A model generated the notes under the pieces. It saw only the letters and a list, made by a program, of their open reading frames with translations, searched no databases and was not told the origin of the DNA. From Jejuia algarum (GTDB lineage Bacteria > Bacteroidota > Bacteroidia > Flavobacteriales > Flavobacteriaceae): 64,000 nt of DNA. The position numbers and the translations under genes were made by a program. Positions within the stretch are counted from its first letter, which is position 1; each line of letters opens with the position of its first letter. This document shows positions 1-9,359 of this stretch, one piece after another. Location: assembly GCA_947495775.1 (NCBI GenBank), contig CANMAQ010000006.1, positions 62,001-126,000 on the forward strand. The letters are read 5' to 3'.

Positions 1-765
1 AAGAAGTTCTGGTCTCATTTTTACAATCAATCCAGTTATTTAATAGACCGTAGAATCCGCCAAGATGGAAGTAATTTTAATTTAAACCCTTTTGAAAGCG
101 ATGCCGAAAACCAATTAGATTTACAATTAAATTTTAGAAATGTTCTGTTTTTTAACCGAGGAAAACAACGCTACACCACCTCTTACACCTTTCTCTCTAA
201 TGCTTCTAACAACACATTATCTGTTGGCTTGTTACAAAATGATTTAAATAGCCATCAAGTTAACTTTAATCATAAATTACATGAAAACTGGCTGCTTACC
301 TTACAATCTGCCTTAGGCACAAATGAGAGTTCTAGTGAGAATTTCACAACCAAAAATTTCAAGTTCGACGAAGCTTTGGTGAACCCTAAATTATCTTATC
401 TTTTTAATGAAAACAGCCGTTTTGATCTGTTTTACCAATACACCACCAGAGAGAATACCATTGGTAACTTCGAAAGCCTGATCCAACAAAATGTAGGTCT
501 TGGTTTTAATTTTGCTAAAAATGAAAAAGCGGCTATAAATGGTGAGGTTAATTATTTCAACAATGCATTTAATGGCGACCCTAACACCCCTGTAGGGTTT
601 CAGTTACTAGAAGGTTTACAGCCTGGAAACAACTTTACATGGACACTTCTCGCCCAAAAGAAACTCACCAAATTTCTAGATTTAAACCTTAGCTATTTTG
701 GAAGAAAAACAGAAACCGGCACTACAATACACACAGGAAATATACAATTAAAAGCCTATTTTTAA
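1..765 (+). CDS. C-terminal part of a probable outer-membrane beta-barrel protein (5' end outside window)
   Basis: The frame is open from base 1 to the TAA at 763-765, so this is the last 254 codons of a longer gene. The translation is rich in alternating polar and aromatic residues (for example HKLHENWLLTLQSALG and NSRFDLFYQYTT) and ends in a short strand finishing with Phe (IQLKAYF), typical of outer-membrane barrels. No named domain is recognised. A start at the internal TTG at 229 is not credible because similar barrel-like sequence precedes it. The product could be a surface or gliding-related protein, but nothing in the sequence decides this. Confidence 0.7.
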   Translation, partial: KKFWSHFYNQSSYLIDRRIRQDGSNFNLNPFESDAENQLDLQLNFRNVLFFNRGKQRYTTSYTFLSNASNNTLSVGLLQNDLNSHQVNFNHKLHENWLLTLQSALGTNESSSENFTTKNFKFDEALVNPKLSYLFNENSRFDLFYQYTTRENTIGNFESLIQQNVGLGFNFAKNEKAAINGEVNYFNNAFNGDPNTPVGFQLLEGLQPGNNFTWTLLAQKKLTKFLDLNLSYFGRKTETGTTIHTGNIQLKAYF

Positions 766-900
766 GAGCTTTCTGTATTAGTTTTTTCTTGTAAAAAAGA
801 ATTTCATACATTATTAATGATGTGAAAAAGTCTAAATTGAATTAAATCACATTTAAACTGTGTGTTTTTTCTAATTTTTTTATAAAATTAAAACTACTAT

Positions 901-930
901 TTTGTAGTCTATTTATTATTTATAATTTTG
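901..930 (+). promoter_or_regulatory. Bacteroidota-type promoter for the Cys-rich lipoprotein
   Basis: TTTG at 901-904 and TAATTTTG at 923-930 are separated by 18 bases, close to the -33 TTTG / -7 TAnnTTTG pattern of this phylum. The gene starts at 959. Confidence 0.6.
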
Positions 931-958
931 TTACAACTATTAACTTAATTTTAAAAAA

Positions 959-1543
959 ATGAAAAACATTAAGAGACAATTAGTCTATCTATTAGTATTG
1001 TGCTTTACTTTCAGTTTTAGCTGCAGTGAGGAAGCCGAAGATAAGGCTGAACTAAAAAGTGAAGACCCTCAAAGTATAGTGAATGAGCTGTTAGATACAT
1101 TTCGTACAGAATTGGATAACAAAGCTTCTAACTTGTTTTCTAAAAGTGATGAAGTCATTGTGAATTATAGTTTCGAAATGATTTTAAATGAACGTACAGG
1201 TCAAATCTTCATTGCAAATTTGCAAGAGCAACCTGTTTTTCCTATTTCTAGTAAAGAAAGTTACAAGAGAACCGATAAAAAATATGAAGTCTCTTGTGAT
1301 AAAGGAGGCACGGTTACTAAAAGCCAATGCGATGGTAAGATTAGCTGTGGCACTAAGGTATATAATTGTTTAAAATCGGGTGGCTGTGCTACCATTTGTC
1401 AAGCGCCAGCCATAAAAAAAGAGAACGTTAAATTTATTGGTGAAGTTAAAAAGATAAAAACTAATGATAGAATACCATCTCTAAATATAATACCTAATGA
1501 TAAATTTAGCTCGGTAAAACTAGATTATTTGATTGTGAAATAG
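959..1543 (+). CDS. Cys-rich lipoprotein, function unknown
   Basis: 194 aa. The N-terminus has Lys/Arg residues, a hydrophobic run and a lipobox ending at Cys22 (FSFSC), so the product is probably a lipoprotein. Residues about 112-146 hold six cysteines in a short stretch (CDKGG, QCDGK, SCGT, NCLK, GCAT, ICQ), suggesting disulfides or metal binding outside the cytoplasm. No family is recognised. It is monocistronic, with its own promoter upstream and a strong terminator downstream shared with the converging sdh operon. Confidence 0.75.
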   Translation: MKNIKRQLVYLLVLCFTFSFSCSEEAEDKAELKSEDPQSIVNELLDTFRTELDNKASNLFSKSDEVIVNYSFEMILNERTGQIFIANLQEQPVFPISSKESYKRTDKKYEVSCDKGGTVTKSQCDGKISCGTKVYNCLKSGGCATICQAPAIKKENVKFIGEVKKIKTNDRIPSLNIIPNDKFSSVKLDYLIVK

Positions 1544-1560
1544 ACGTTTTCTTTACAATA

Positions 1561-1599
1561 AAAAAAGCCTCAAATCTCTAGAGATTTGAGGCTTTTTTT
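1561..1599. terminator. Bidirectional terminator between the lipoprotein gene and sdhB
   Basis: A perfect inverted repeat, AAGCCTCAAATCTCTAGAGA and its complement, is flanked by A and T runs on both sides. It serves the + gene ending at 1543 and the - operon ending at 1616. Confidence 0.9.
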
Positions 1600-1615
1600 A
1601 TTGGATTTTATAGTC

Positions 1616-2356
1616 TTAAACAGAAGCCTTCATCAGCTCTCTGTTCATTCTAGCAATATTATCTAAAGAAATGCCTTTAGGGCACTCTACTTCACAGGCT
1701 CCTGTGTTGGTACAGTTACCAAAACCTTCTAAATCCATTTGCGCAACCATGTTTTTAACACGATCTGCGGCTTCTACTTGTCCTTGTGGTAGTAATGCAT
1801 ACTGCGATACTTTAGCCCCTACAAATAGCATGGCAGATGAGTTTTTACAAGTTGCAACACAAGCTCCACAACCAATACATGTTGCTGCATCCATAGCTAA
1901 ATCTGCATCATGTTTAGGAATTGGAATGGCATTTGCATCTTGGGTATTACCAGATGTGTTAACCGATATATAGCCTCCAGCATGCTGTATTCTATCGAAC
2001 GCACTTCTATCTACAGCTAAATCTTTAACCACAGGAAATGCACCTGCTCTAAAAGGCTCTATTGTTATGGTATCTCCATCTTTAAACATACGCATATGCA
2101 ACTGGCATGTTGTAACGCCTCTGTCTGGCCCATGTGCTTCACCGTTAATATACATAGAACACATACCACAGATCCCTTCTCTACAATCATGATCGAAAGC
2201 TACAGGATCTTCTCCAGATGCGATCAATTGCTCATTTAAAACATCCATCATTTCTAAAAATGACATATGCTCTGAGATTTCAGTAACCTTGTAATCGACC
2301 ATTTGACCCTTTGCATTCGAGTCTTTCTGTCTCCAAATTTTAAGTGTTAAATTCAT
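1616..2356 (-). CDS. sdhB: Succinate dehydrogenase/fumarate reductase iron-sulfur subunit
   Basis: 246 aa, the electron-transfer subunit of respiratory complex II. It passes electrons from the SdhA flavin to quinone at the membrane. The [2Fe-2S] region is visible as CREGICGMCSMYING near residue 58 plus a later Cys (TTCQLH). The C-terminal ferredoxin-like clusters are CIGCGACVATC and CTNTGACEVECP. This longer, Bacteroides-type form matches the family. It is the last gene of sdhCAB, 10 bases after sdhA. Confidence 0.95.
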   Translation of the reverse strand: MNLTLKIWRQKDSNAKGQMVDYKVTEISEHMSFLEMMDVLNEQLIASGEDPVAFDHDCREGICGMCSMYINGEAHGPDRGVTTCQLHMRMFKDGDTITIEPFRAGAFPVVKDLAVDRSAFDRIQHAGGYISVNTSGNTQDANAIPIPKHDADLAMDAATCIGCGACVATCKNSSAMLFVGAKVSQYALLPQGQVEAADRVKNMVAQMDLEGFGNCTNTGACEVECPKGISLDNIARMNRELMKASV

Positions 2357-2366
2357 AATGCCAATC

Positions 2367-4379
2367 TTATTTGTATGAACGTTGTTTCAGTTCAATATCA
2401 TTAAACTCTAATTCTTCTTTATGTAGTACCGCTTCAGCTGGTTCTCCTTTATATTCCCAAGCAGAAACAAACGCAAATGCTTCATCATTACGTTTCGCTT
2501 CGCCTTTTTGTGGTCCAGATTCTTCAGCAGATTCTTCTCTAAAGTGACCTCCACAAGATTCTTCTCGCGTTAAGGCATCTTTAGCAAACAACTCTCCTAA
2601 TTCTAAGAAATCTGCAACACGTCCAGCTTTTTCAAGTTCAGGATTCATTTCATGAGCACCTCCAGGTACAGAAACTTCTTTCCAGAACTCTTCGCGAATA
2701 GCTTTAATTTCAACCATCGCTTCTTTCAAGCCTTTTTCGTTACGAGACATTCCACATTTCTCCCACATAACTTTACCAAGTTTCTTATGGAAATAATCTA
2801 CAGACTTAGTCCCTTTATTATTTACAAAGAATTCGATACGTTCTTTTACTTCATTCTCAGCGGCTTCAAATTCTTTAGTATCGGTTGAAATTTTCCCCGT
2901 TCTAATATCATCAGATAAGTAATCGCCTATCGTATATGGCAATACAAAATAACCATCTGCTAAACCTTGCATTAGCGCAGATGCCCCCAATCGGTTAGCA
3001 CCGTGGTCTGAGAAATTCGCCTCTCCAATACAATACAATCCAGGCACTGTAGTCATGAGGTTATAATCTACCCAAACACCTCCCATGGTGTAGTGTACTG
3101 CTGGGTAAATCATCATAGGCGTTTCATACGGATTCTCATCTACAATCTTCTCGTACATTTGAAATAAGTTTCCATATTTCGCCTTTACGATCGCTTTTCC
3201 TAATGTTTGTATATCTGCATCGGAAGCATTAGTCATATTTTTAACTTTTGCCTGCTCCTCACCGTAGCGAATAATAGCAGATGCAAAATCTAAATAGACC
3301 GCCTCTCCTGTAGCATTTACGCCATAACCAGCATCACAACGCTCTTTTGCAGCTCTAGAAGCAACATCACGAGGTACTAAGTTACCAAAAGCAGGATATC
3401 TACGCTCTAAGTAATAATCTCTTTCGTCTTCAGATAAATCTGTTGGTTTCTTTCTGCCCTCACGAATAGCTTTTACATCATCCATGTTCTTAGGCACCCA
3501 TATACGTCCATCGTTACGTAAAGATTCAGACATTAACGTTAATTTAGACTGATAATCTCCAGAACGTGGAATACACGTTGGGTGAATTTGTGTATAACAT
3601 GGGTTTGCAAAAAATGCGCCTTTCTTATGAATTTTCCATCCTGCGGATACGTTAGATCCCATGGCATTTGTTGATAAGAAATATACATTTCCATACCCTC
3701 CAGAAGCGATAACCACTGCATGTGCAGAATGGCGTTCTATTTCTCCTGTGATTAAGTTTCTTGCAATAATACCTCTAGCCTTACCGTCTACCTTTACTAA
3801 ATCTAGCATTTCATGACGGTTAAACATTTCAATCTTACCACGAGCTATTTGGCGGTTCATTGCAGAATAAGCCCCTAATAATAATTGCTGTCCTGTTTGC
3901 CCTTTAGCGTAAAATGTTCGAGATACTAAAACCCCTCCAAAAGAACGGTTATCTAAAAGCCCTCCATAATCACGTGCAAAAGGCACACCTTGTGCCACAC
4001 ATTGGTCGATGATATTCGTAGACACCTCAGCCAAACGGTGTACGTTAGCTTCACGAGAACGGTAATCGCCCCCTTTTACAGTATCGTAAAAAAGACGGTA
4101 CGTAGAATCGCCATCGCCTTGGTAATTTTTTGCGGCATTGATTCCTCCTTGTGCTGCAATAGAGTGCGCACGTCTTGGTGAATCTTGGTAAGCAAATGCT
4201 TTAACATTATAGCCAAGCTCTGCTAATGTTGCTGCAGCAGAACCTCCAGCAAGACCTGTACCTACGACAATAACATCTATATGACGCTTATTGGCAGGGT
4301 TTACAAGGTTAATTTTATTTTTATAATCAGTCCATTTATCTTTAATTGGACCCTTTGGTACTTTTGAATCTAAAGCCAT
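2367..4379 (-). CDS. sdhA: Succinate dehydrogenase/fumarate reductase flavoprotein subunit
   Basis: 670 aa. This catalytic subunit oxidises succinate to fumarate with covalently bound FAD. The dinucleotide-binding motif VVGTGLAGGSAAATLAELGY starts near residue 37. HSIAAQGGINAAKN carries the histidine expected to bind FAD. HYTMGGVWVDYN and GEANFSDHGANRLGASALMQ are conserved substrate and FAD regions. The length fits the Bacteroidota type, longer than the E. coli form. It sits between sdhC (20-base gap) and sdhB (10-base gap) in one operon. Confidence 0.96.
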   Translation of the reverse strand: MALDSKVPKGPIKDKWTDYKNKINLVNPANKRHIDVIVVGTGLAGGSAAATLAELGYNVKAFAYQDSPRRAHSIAAQGGINAAKNYQGDGDSTYRLFYDTVKGGDYRSREANVHRLAEVSTNIIDQCVAQGVPFARDYGGLLDNRSFGGVLVSRTFYAKGQTGQQLLLGAYSAMNRQIARGKIEMFNRHEMLDLVKVDGKARGIIARNLITGEIERHSAHAVVIASGGYGNVYFLSTNAMGSNVSAGWKIHKKGAFFANPCYTQIHPTCIPRSGDYQSKLTLMSESLRNDGRIWVPKNMDDVKAIREGRKKPTDLSEDERDYYLERRYPAFGNLVPRDVASRAAKERCDAGYGVNATGEAVYLDFASAIIRYGEEQAKVKNMTNASDADIQTLGKAIVKAKYGNLFQMYEKIVDENPYETPMMIYPAVHYTMGGVWVDYNLMTTVPGLYCIGEANFSDHGANRLGASALMQGLADGYFVLPYTIGDYLSDDIRTGKISTDTKEFEAAENEVKERIEFFVNNKGTKSVDYFHKKLGKVMWEKCGMSRNEKGLKEAMVEIKAIREEFWKEVSVPGGAHEMNPELEKAGRVADFLELGELFAKDALTREESCGGHFREESAEESGPQKGEAKRNDEAFAFVSAWEYKGEPAEAVLHKEELEFNDIELKQRSYK

Positions 4380-4399
4380 AGTATATTTAAGATTAATGG

Positions 4400-5074
4400 T
4401 TATTTATGTGTTAAAAAATGAAAGACTGCAACTATAATAAACCCTAAAGGAATTAAAATAGAATAGGCTTTACCTATAGTTTGTAATGTTTGCTTACGTC
4501 CTGCTGATGATCCAACCGATTGGAATGCAGAAGTAAATCCATGTGCTAAGTGCAATCCTAAAAGTACAAATGAAATCACATAAGCTAGAACGCGTATAGG
4601 ATTATGAAATTTCTCTACCAGTTCATGGTAGTATCTAAAGCCACCATCATGCATTCCAGACATATCACCAACAATATACTTGGTGTTTATCTCTGGGAAC
4701 CAAAAATCAATAAAGTGTAAAACGATAAAAGCGAGGATAACAAGTCCACTGTATATCATATTTCTACTGACCCAAGACGAGTTTGCCGCACCATTATTTT
4801 GAGCATAGCTTACACCATTTGCTTTTTTGTTTTTTAATTCTAAAACAAAACCCATAACAAAGTGAAATACTACTGCAAAAATAAGAACAGGTTGTAAGAC
4901 AAACTGGACTATAGGGTTTGTCCCCATAAAATGAGACACTTCATTAAAGGTGTCTGCACTAAAAAGTGATAATAAGTTAATTGCTAAGTGTTGAAGCAAA
5001 AAAAACATAAGGAAGAATGCTGAAAGCGCCATTGCTACTTTCCTTCCAATCGAAGATTTAAAAAATCCGGCCAT
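4400..5074 (-). CDS. sdhC: Succinate dehydrogenase cytochrome b subunit
   Basis: 224 aa integral membrane protein with about five hydrophobic segments, the single-subunit cytochrome b membrane anchor (type B, no SdhD). Histidines suited to haem binding lie in or near the helices (LQHLAINL, VFHFVMGF, LHFIDFWF, GLHLAHGF). It anchors SdhAB and reduces menaquinone. First gene of sdhCAB. The start is supported by a promoter 30-60 bases upstream. Confidence 0.94.
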   Translation of the reverse strand: MAGFFKSSIGRKVAMALSAFFLMFFLLQHLAINLLSLFSADTFNEVSHFMGTNPIVQFVLQPVLIFAVVFHFVMGFVLELKNKKANGVSYAQNNGAANSSWVSRNMIYSGLVILAFIVLHFIDFWFPEINTKYIVGDMSGMHDGGFRYYHELVEKFHNPIRVLAYVISFVLLGLHLAHGFTSAFQSVGSSAGRKQTLQTIGKAYSILIPLGFIIVAVFHFLTHK

Positions 5075-5102
5075 TATTACGTGTAGTTAATGTATTGTTA
5101 CG

Positions 5103-5134
5103 CAAAGATAATTTACAATACGCTCATGACAAAA
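5103..5134 (-). promoter_or_regulatory. Promoter of sdhCAB
   Basis: On the - strand TTTTG (5134-5130) is followed after 19 bases by TATCTTTG (5110-5103), a close match to the phylum's -33/-7 pattern. sdhC starts at 5074. Confidence 0.7.
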
Positions 5135-5351
5135 GGATGTACAGTTAAAGTTGTTATTTAGAATAATTATAAGTAATAATACTTAGACAAATACGTAATT
5201 CAATACGCCCTAATTTTGAAGTGTAAACAAATATAGATCAGCGTATGTTTTAGATCATTTAGTAATACAAAAAAATTAAAACCAACACTTTAGCACCTAC
5301 AAAACAGTAAAGTCAAAATTAATTTAACATTCCCTCAAAATACGTAGAAAA

Positions 5352-7178
5352 CTAATCTATAACTAATCGCAGACTTTTAGACACTTGTGTTTTTAAAACT
5401 ACAGAGACAAAATAGACACCAGACTGCAATTCTGCTACATCCACAAGCTGTTTATTAGAGGTCAGAGCAACAGTTTTAACACGCCTGCCGCTAATATCAT
5501 ACAACTCAGCATAATCTAAATTGGACACTGCTGAAGTTGTATTTATGTAGAATTGTGATTGTGCCGGATTAGGATAGACAGAGACTTCTTCTTCCTCTAA
5601 TTCTGATATATCAGTATTTAAAACACAGGCGCCGTTATAGTCTGTCATCCTAGAAAAACCGCAGACAAAAGCTGTTGTACCTACATTTTGAATATTTTGA
5701 GCAGCTTCGATATTATGTAGATTTAAACCTCTTTGAATTTCAAAATTAGAAATGGCAAAATGCATCACATCATCGGTATCTATCACATGTCCAAGCTGGT
5801 GCGCATGCCCAAGCTCATGTAAAGCTACACTTTGAAAATCCCACTGTACAAAGTTTATACCATTAGGGTTTTCTCCAAAATACCAAGATTCTACTGGTAC
5901 TGTTGACGGGTCATTCAAATTGTCATTAAACACGATATCTATTTCTGTTACAGCACCACGCTCTCCTCCACAAAATACAATAAAATAATTCGTTACCCCT
6001 AAAACACCTTCAGGCAAAGGATTAGAAGCTGTATCGAAGGTAATAATGTTAATACCATCGGATGCACTTCTGGATACAGGACTTGTATTGGCATCCATCT
6101 CCCAATGAATTCGGGTTTCACATCGCCAAGTATCTAAAGCTCTTAAAAAAGACGTCTTTGCCAAAGTATTGGCATCAAATTGTGTGTTAAATTGCCAAGT
6201 TATATTACCTGTATTATTTAGCGAAACGTGTTGTGCACGGCGCCCTTCACTATCATTAATAATCGCGGCATCAACCGTAAGCGATGAAACAGACACCCCT
6301 TGCGTTCCGTCTGAATTGCGAACTCTTATATCTCCAGTGCCTGCCCAAAAAGGAACAATCACTCTAATTTGGCTATCTGTCCAAGAAACAATTTGACGAC
6401 TTAAAGCCTCTCTATAAATTGGAGCTTCACCGCTAACGATGCGCCCACCTGTATCTGCGTTTCTAAAATCTACAGCGCCTCTTATTGTTCCAAATCCAGA
6501 ACCGTTTATCGTTAATAATGTAGAATTACCTGCGGTTACTGTTGTTGGTAAAAATGTAATCGCTTCTGGTATGAAAGCCGCTCTTTTAGCTACCCCCTGA
6601 GGTTTCGTCTTTAACACGTTTAATTGCCCTATAGATACCATCTCACGTTGAGTAAGTGCTTCTATTTTATCGTAAAAAGACTGTAAAGGCAATCCAGATT
6701 TTAAATATACATTACCATAACTATTTTGCTGCGCATTATGCGCATAAAACCCTTGTAGACTACTGTAAACCACATATTTTTTATAACCTAGAGTATTGTT
6801 AGACAAGATCTTTCCTAAATCCTCTTGTTCAAATAACGTAAAAATGCCTACTGCATTAACTTCCAAATGCAAATTTGGCAAAAGTACTTGTTCCACATCT
6901 CCAACACGACCTCCTGTAACAACAACATCTATAAATTCTAAAGGCACACCTTTAAACACTTTATAGATTTCTATAGTGTATAAAGTATAAATATTATCTT
7001 TAGCACTGTTCCAAATCGATTTCGCGCCTACTACACGCCCCTCGACAACCAAATCTGACGCTTCTATTTGTCGCTCTAGCGACACCTCCTTCAACATTCC
7101 TCCTTGCGCCTTAGATATGTTAAAATTAAAACACATCAAGAGTACTGATAAGTAAATTACTACACTGTTTTTCATCAA
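5352..7178 (-). CDS. Secreted metzincin-like protease with IPT/TIG domain and T9SS tail (paralog 1)
   Basis: 608 aa. Domains in order: signal peptide (about 1-24); a conserved N-terminal domain shared by all three local paralogs (about 28-200, VVEGRVVGAKSIW); an IPT/TIG domain (about 207-300, TVTAGNSTLLTINGSGFG); a zinc protease domain; and a Por tail (VYPNPAQSQFYINTT). The zinc site near residue 452 is HELGHAHQLGH followed by a Met-turn-like VMHF, as in metzincins/matrixins, except that the usual Gly of HExxHxxGxxH is Gln. The substrate is unknown. It is probably secreted by the type IX system. The closest relatives here are at 7392 and 10709. Confidence 0.85.
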   Translation of the reverse strand: MMKNSVVIYLSVLLMCFNFNISKAQGGMLKEVSLERQIEASDLVVEGRVVGAKSIWNSAKDNIYTLYTIEIYKVFKGVPLEFIDVVVTGGRVGDVEQVLLPNLHLEVNAVGIFTLFEQEDLGKILSNNTLGYKKYVVYSSLQGFYAHNAQQNSYGNVYLKSGLPLQSFYDKIEALTQREMVSIGQLNVLKTKPQGVAKRAAFIPEAITFLPTTVTAGNSTLLTINGSGFGTIRGAVDFRNADTGGRIVSGEAPIYREALSRQIVSWTDSQIRVIVPFWAGTGDIRVRNSDGTQGVSVSSLTVDAAIINDSEGRRAQHVSLNNTGNITWQFNTQFDANTLAKTSFLRALDTWRCETRIHWEMDANTSPVSRSASDGINIITFDTASNPLPEGVLGVTNYFIVFCGGERGAVTEIDIVFNDNLNDPSTVPVESWYFGENPNGINFVQWDFQSVALHELGHAHQLGHVIDTDDVMHFAISNFEIQRGLNLHNIEAAQNIQNVGTTAFVCGFSRMTDYNGACVLNTDISELEEEEVSVYPNPAQSQFYINTTSAVSNLDYAELYDISGRRVKTVALTSNKQLVDVAELQSGVYFVSVVLKTQVSKSLRLVID

Positions 7179-7255
7179 GTTACATGAGATTTATTCGATA
7201 TACGACCACGAACACTTTTTGGACGTTTTTAACAACAACAAAACATTTAATGTTG

Positions 7256-7287
7256 CAAACATATGTAGCTTACTAGAATAAAACCAA
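7256..7287 (-). promoter_or_regulatory. Probable promoter of metzincin paralog 1
   Basis: TATGTTTG on the - strand (7263-7256) lies about 75 bases before the start codon. A weak -33 TTGG is 21 bases further upstream. Confidence 0.45.
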
Positions 7288-7391
7288 TTATAAAGAAGAA
7301 ATTTTAAAGAACTATTTTAAACGTTAAAAATTTGTAGTATAAATTTTCCATTTTACAAAAAACACACGCTTTTATCCTAAAAATGAAACAG

Positions 7392-9197
7392 TTAATCTAA
7401 CACCAATTTAGAGGACACTCTATCATCTCCAACTGAAACTACGATAATATAAAGTCCTCTTGATACATCTCGAATGGATATGGTTTGCGTTTCAAACGAG
7501 GTCTCTATAGCTTTATGAAACACACGTCGTCCTCTTAAATCAAAAATAGAAATCGCATTGAGTTCCTGAGACGATTGATTTTTTATAAACAACTCTTCTT
7601 TTGCAGGGTTAGGAAAAACAATTACAGAACCCGTTTCTAAAATAGCATCGTCATCATCGACCACTCCTAAAGAACAACTCCCAACATAATTTGTCATTAA
7701 AGGAAGGTTTGGATCACATATGCGATTATTTGTACTTCGTAACTGCACACCATTCGCGCCTACAATTGAATTATCATCCATATTTCTATTGACACTCTGG
7801 CTCAACGTTGCAAAATGCATAAGATTTCCCTGGTCTATAACATGCCCTAATTGATGCGCATGTCCTAACTCATGAAGTGCCACCGATTCAAAATCAAATT
7901 GCCCTATTTGTATATCATCATCTCCAAAATGCCAATTGGCCTCTCTATCAAACACGATATCTAAGCTAACAACTGCCCAAAATATACCATTAGAACATTC
8001 TCTACCCGTATAACCAGAAAAAGTAATCCCTAATGTCCCAGAAGGCAATTGTTCTATAGTCCCTCCATCAAAAGCTACGATATGATCACTTTCTTCACTA
8101 GTAGTGTCAGAACTAGGCGTATTACTCACCTCCCAATTAATATCTGTTTCACAACGCCACGTATTAATTGCATTTTCAAAAGCTAATCGTGCTCCTGGAT
8201 GATCTGCATCATTAAAAAAGCGCTGTTCTAAATCCCATGTATACCCTCCTAAATCATTATCATTGTAATGCTGAACCTGAAAAGCACCGTTGTTTTCTGT
8301 CACTACATTAATTTCCGAAAAAATAATGGTTAAAATTCCTGAAGAACGCCTTCCCACTCTGGCAGCATCCCTCACTACAATATCACCCGTACCAGCATCA
8401 GCCGGCACTTCAACTCGTATTTGGGTATCAGACCATGATAGAATCTGACTATCTAAAGCATCTACAAAATTAAATCCACCACTATCTGCATTTCTAAACG
8501 CCACACTTCCCCTATTCGTACCAAAACCATTACCTGTAATGGTAAGTATTGATTTTGTTCCTGCAGAAATCGTTGTTGGTGAAAACGCAATATTAGATGG
8601 AACTCCTGCTACATTTTTACCACTCCGTTTCCTTAAGGCCTCAAGAGACGTTAAGGTTTTTTTTTCCTGATATTGCTTTTGGGTAATCCCACATAGTGTC
8701 TTATAAAATACGGTCTGTATTCCATTTTGCTTACTAAAGACATTAGCCACCTCATCGCTAGCCATGTCATAACTGTAAAAACCTTGTATTCCACTATAAG
8801 CTCTATACAAAGGCCATTTACTTTTATGGTTTGAACTTAAGGTCGCATGCGCATCATTTAACATAAAAACCCCTATACTGCCCGCATCCAGCTGCAACGC
8901 ATGAGATGCAGTAATACCATCTAATCCAACAAAACCACCTAAGGTTAAAATTTCAATAGTTTCTAAAGATTTTCCTTTAAAGACCTTATAAACTTCAACA
9001 GTATGCGCTGTGTAAATCATTTTATGAGCGGCATCCCAAAATGATGCTTTAGAAACCACCTTGCCTTCTACCACTAAATTAGAATTTAAAACCTGTTTTT
9101 CTAAAGGAATTTTTTGGAGAGAGACTTGTGCGTTCACAACAGATAGTAGCGCAAAAAAAGCACTCACTACTGCGCACGTTAAACTTTTTGAGGTCAT
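7392..9197 (-). CDS. Secreted metzincin-like protease with IPT/TIG domain and T9SS tail (paralog 2)
   Basis: 601 aa, same architecture as its neighbour: signal peptide ending near AQVSL; N-terminal paralog domain (VVEGKVVSKASFWD); IPT/TIG domain (TISAGTKSILTITGNGFG); zinc protease domain with HELGHAHQLGHV near residue 440 and Met-turn LMHF; then a Por tail (VIVFPNPAKEELFI). The Gly of the metzincin motif is again Gln, so this is a family trait rather than decay. A TAGTTTTG element lies only two bases before the ATG, which may mean a leaderless mRNA. The 213 bases to paralog 1 suggest separate transcription. Confidence 0.85.
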   Translation of the reverse strand: MTSKSLTCAVVSAFFALLSVVNAQVSLQKIPLEKQVLNSNLVVEGKVVSKASFWDAAHKMIYTAHTVEVYKVFKGKSLETIEILTLGGFVGLDGITASHALQLDAGSIGVFMLNDAHATLSSNHKSKWPLYRAYSGIQGFYSYDMASDEVANVFSKQNGIQTVFYKTLCGITQKQYQEKKTLTSLEALRKRSGKNVAGVPSNIAFSPTTISAGTKSILTITGNGFGTNRGSVAFRNADSGGFNFVDALDSQILSWSDTQIRVEVPADAGTGDIVVRDAARVGRRSSGILTIIFSEINVVTENNGAFQVQHYNDNDLGGYTWDLEQRFFNDADHPGARLAFENAINTWRCETDINWEVSNTPSSDTTSEESDHIVAFDGGTIEQLPSGTLGITFSGYTGRECSNGIFWAVVSLDIVFDREANWHFGDDDIQIGQFDFESVALHELGHAHQLGHVIDQGNLMHFATLSQSVNRNMDDNSIVGANGVQLRSTNNRICDPNLPLMTNYVGSCSLGVVDDDDAILETGSVIVFPNPAKEELFIKNQSSQELNAISIFDLRGRRVFHKAIETSFETQTISIRDVSRGLYIIVVSVGDDRVSSKLVLD

Positions 9198-9333
9198 AGC
9201 AAAACTAGGGAATAAATTTAATCACCTGTAAATATAACCGATCAACGTACCAAAGGCAACTTTTTTATAGATTTTATAACAAAAAAGCTTCAATATAGCG
9301 TTTTAACACACCACATTATGATATTTCCTTTTG

Positions 9334-9341
9334 TAAATTTG
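9334..9341 (+). promoter_or_regulatory. Probable -7 element of pepP
   Basis: TAAATTTG 18 bases before the pepP ATG. No convincing -33 element is seen. Confidence 0.4.
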
Positions 9342-9359
9342 TGTCTCTAAAGAGATGTT

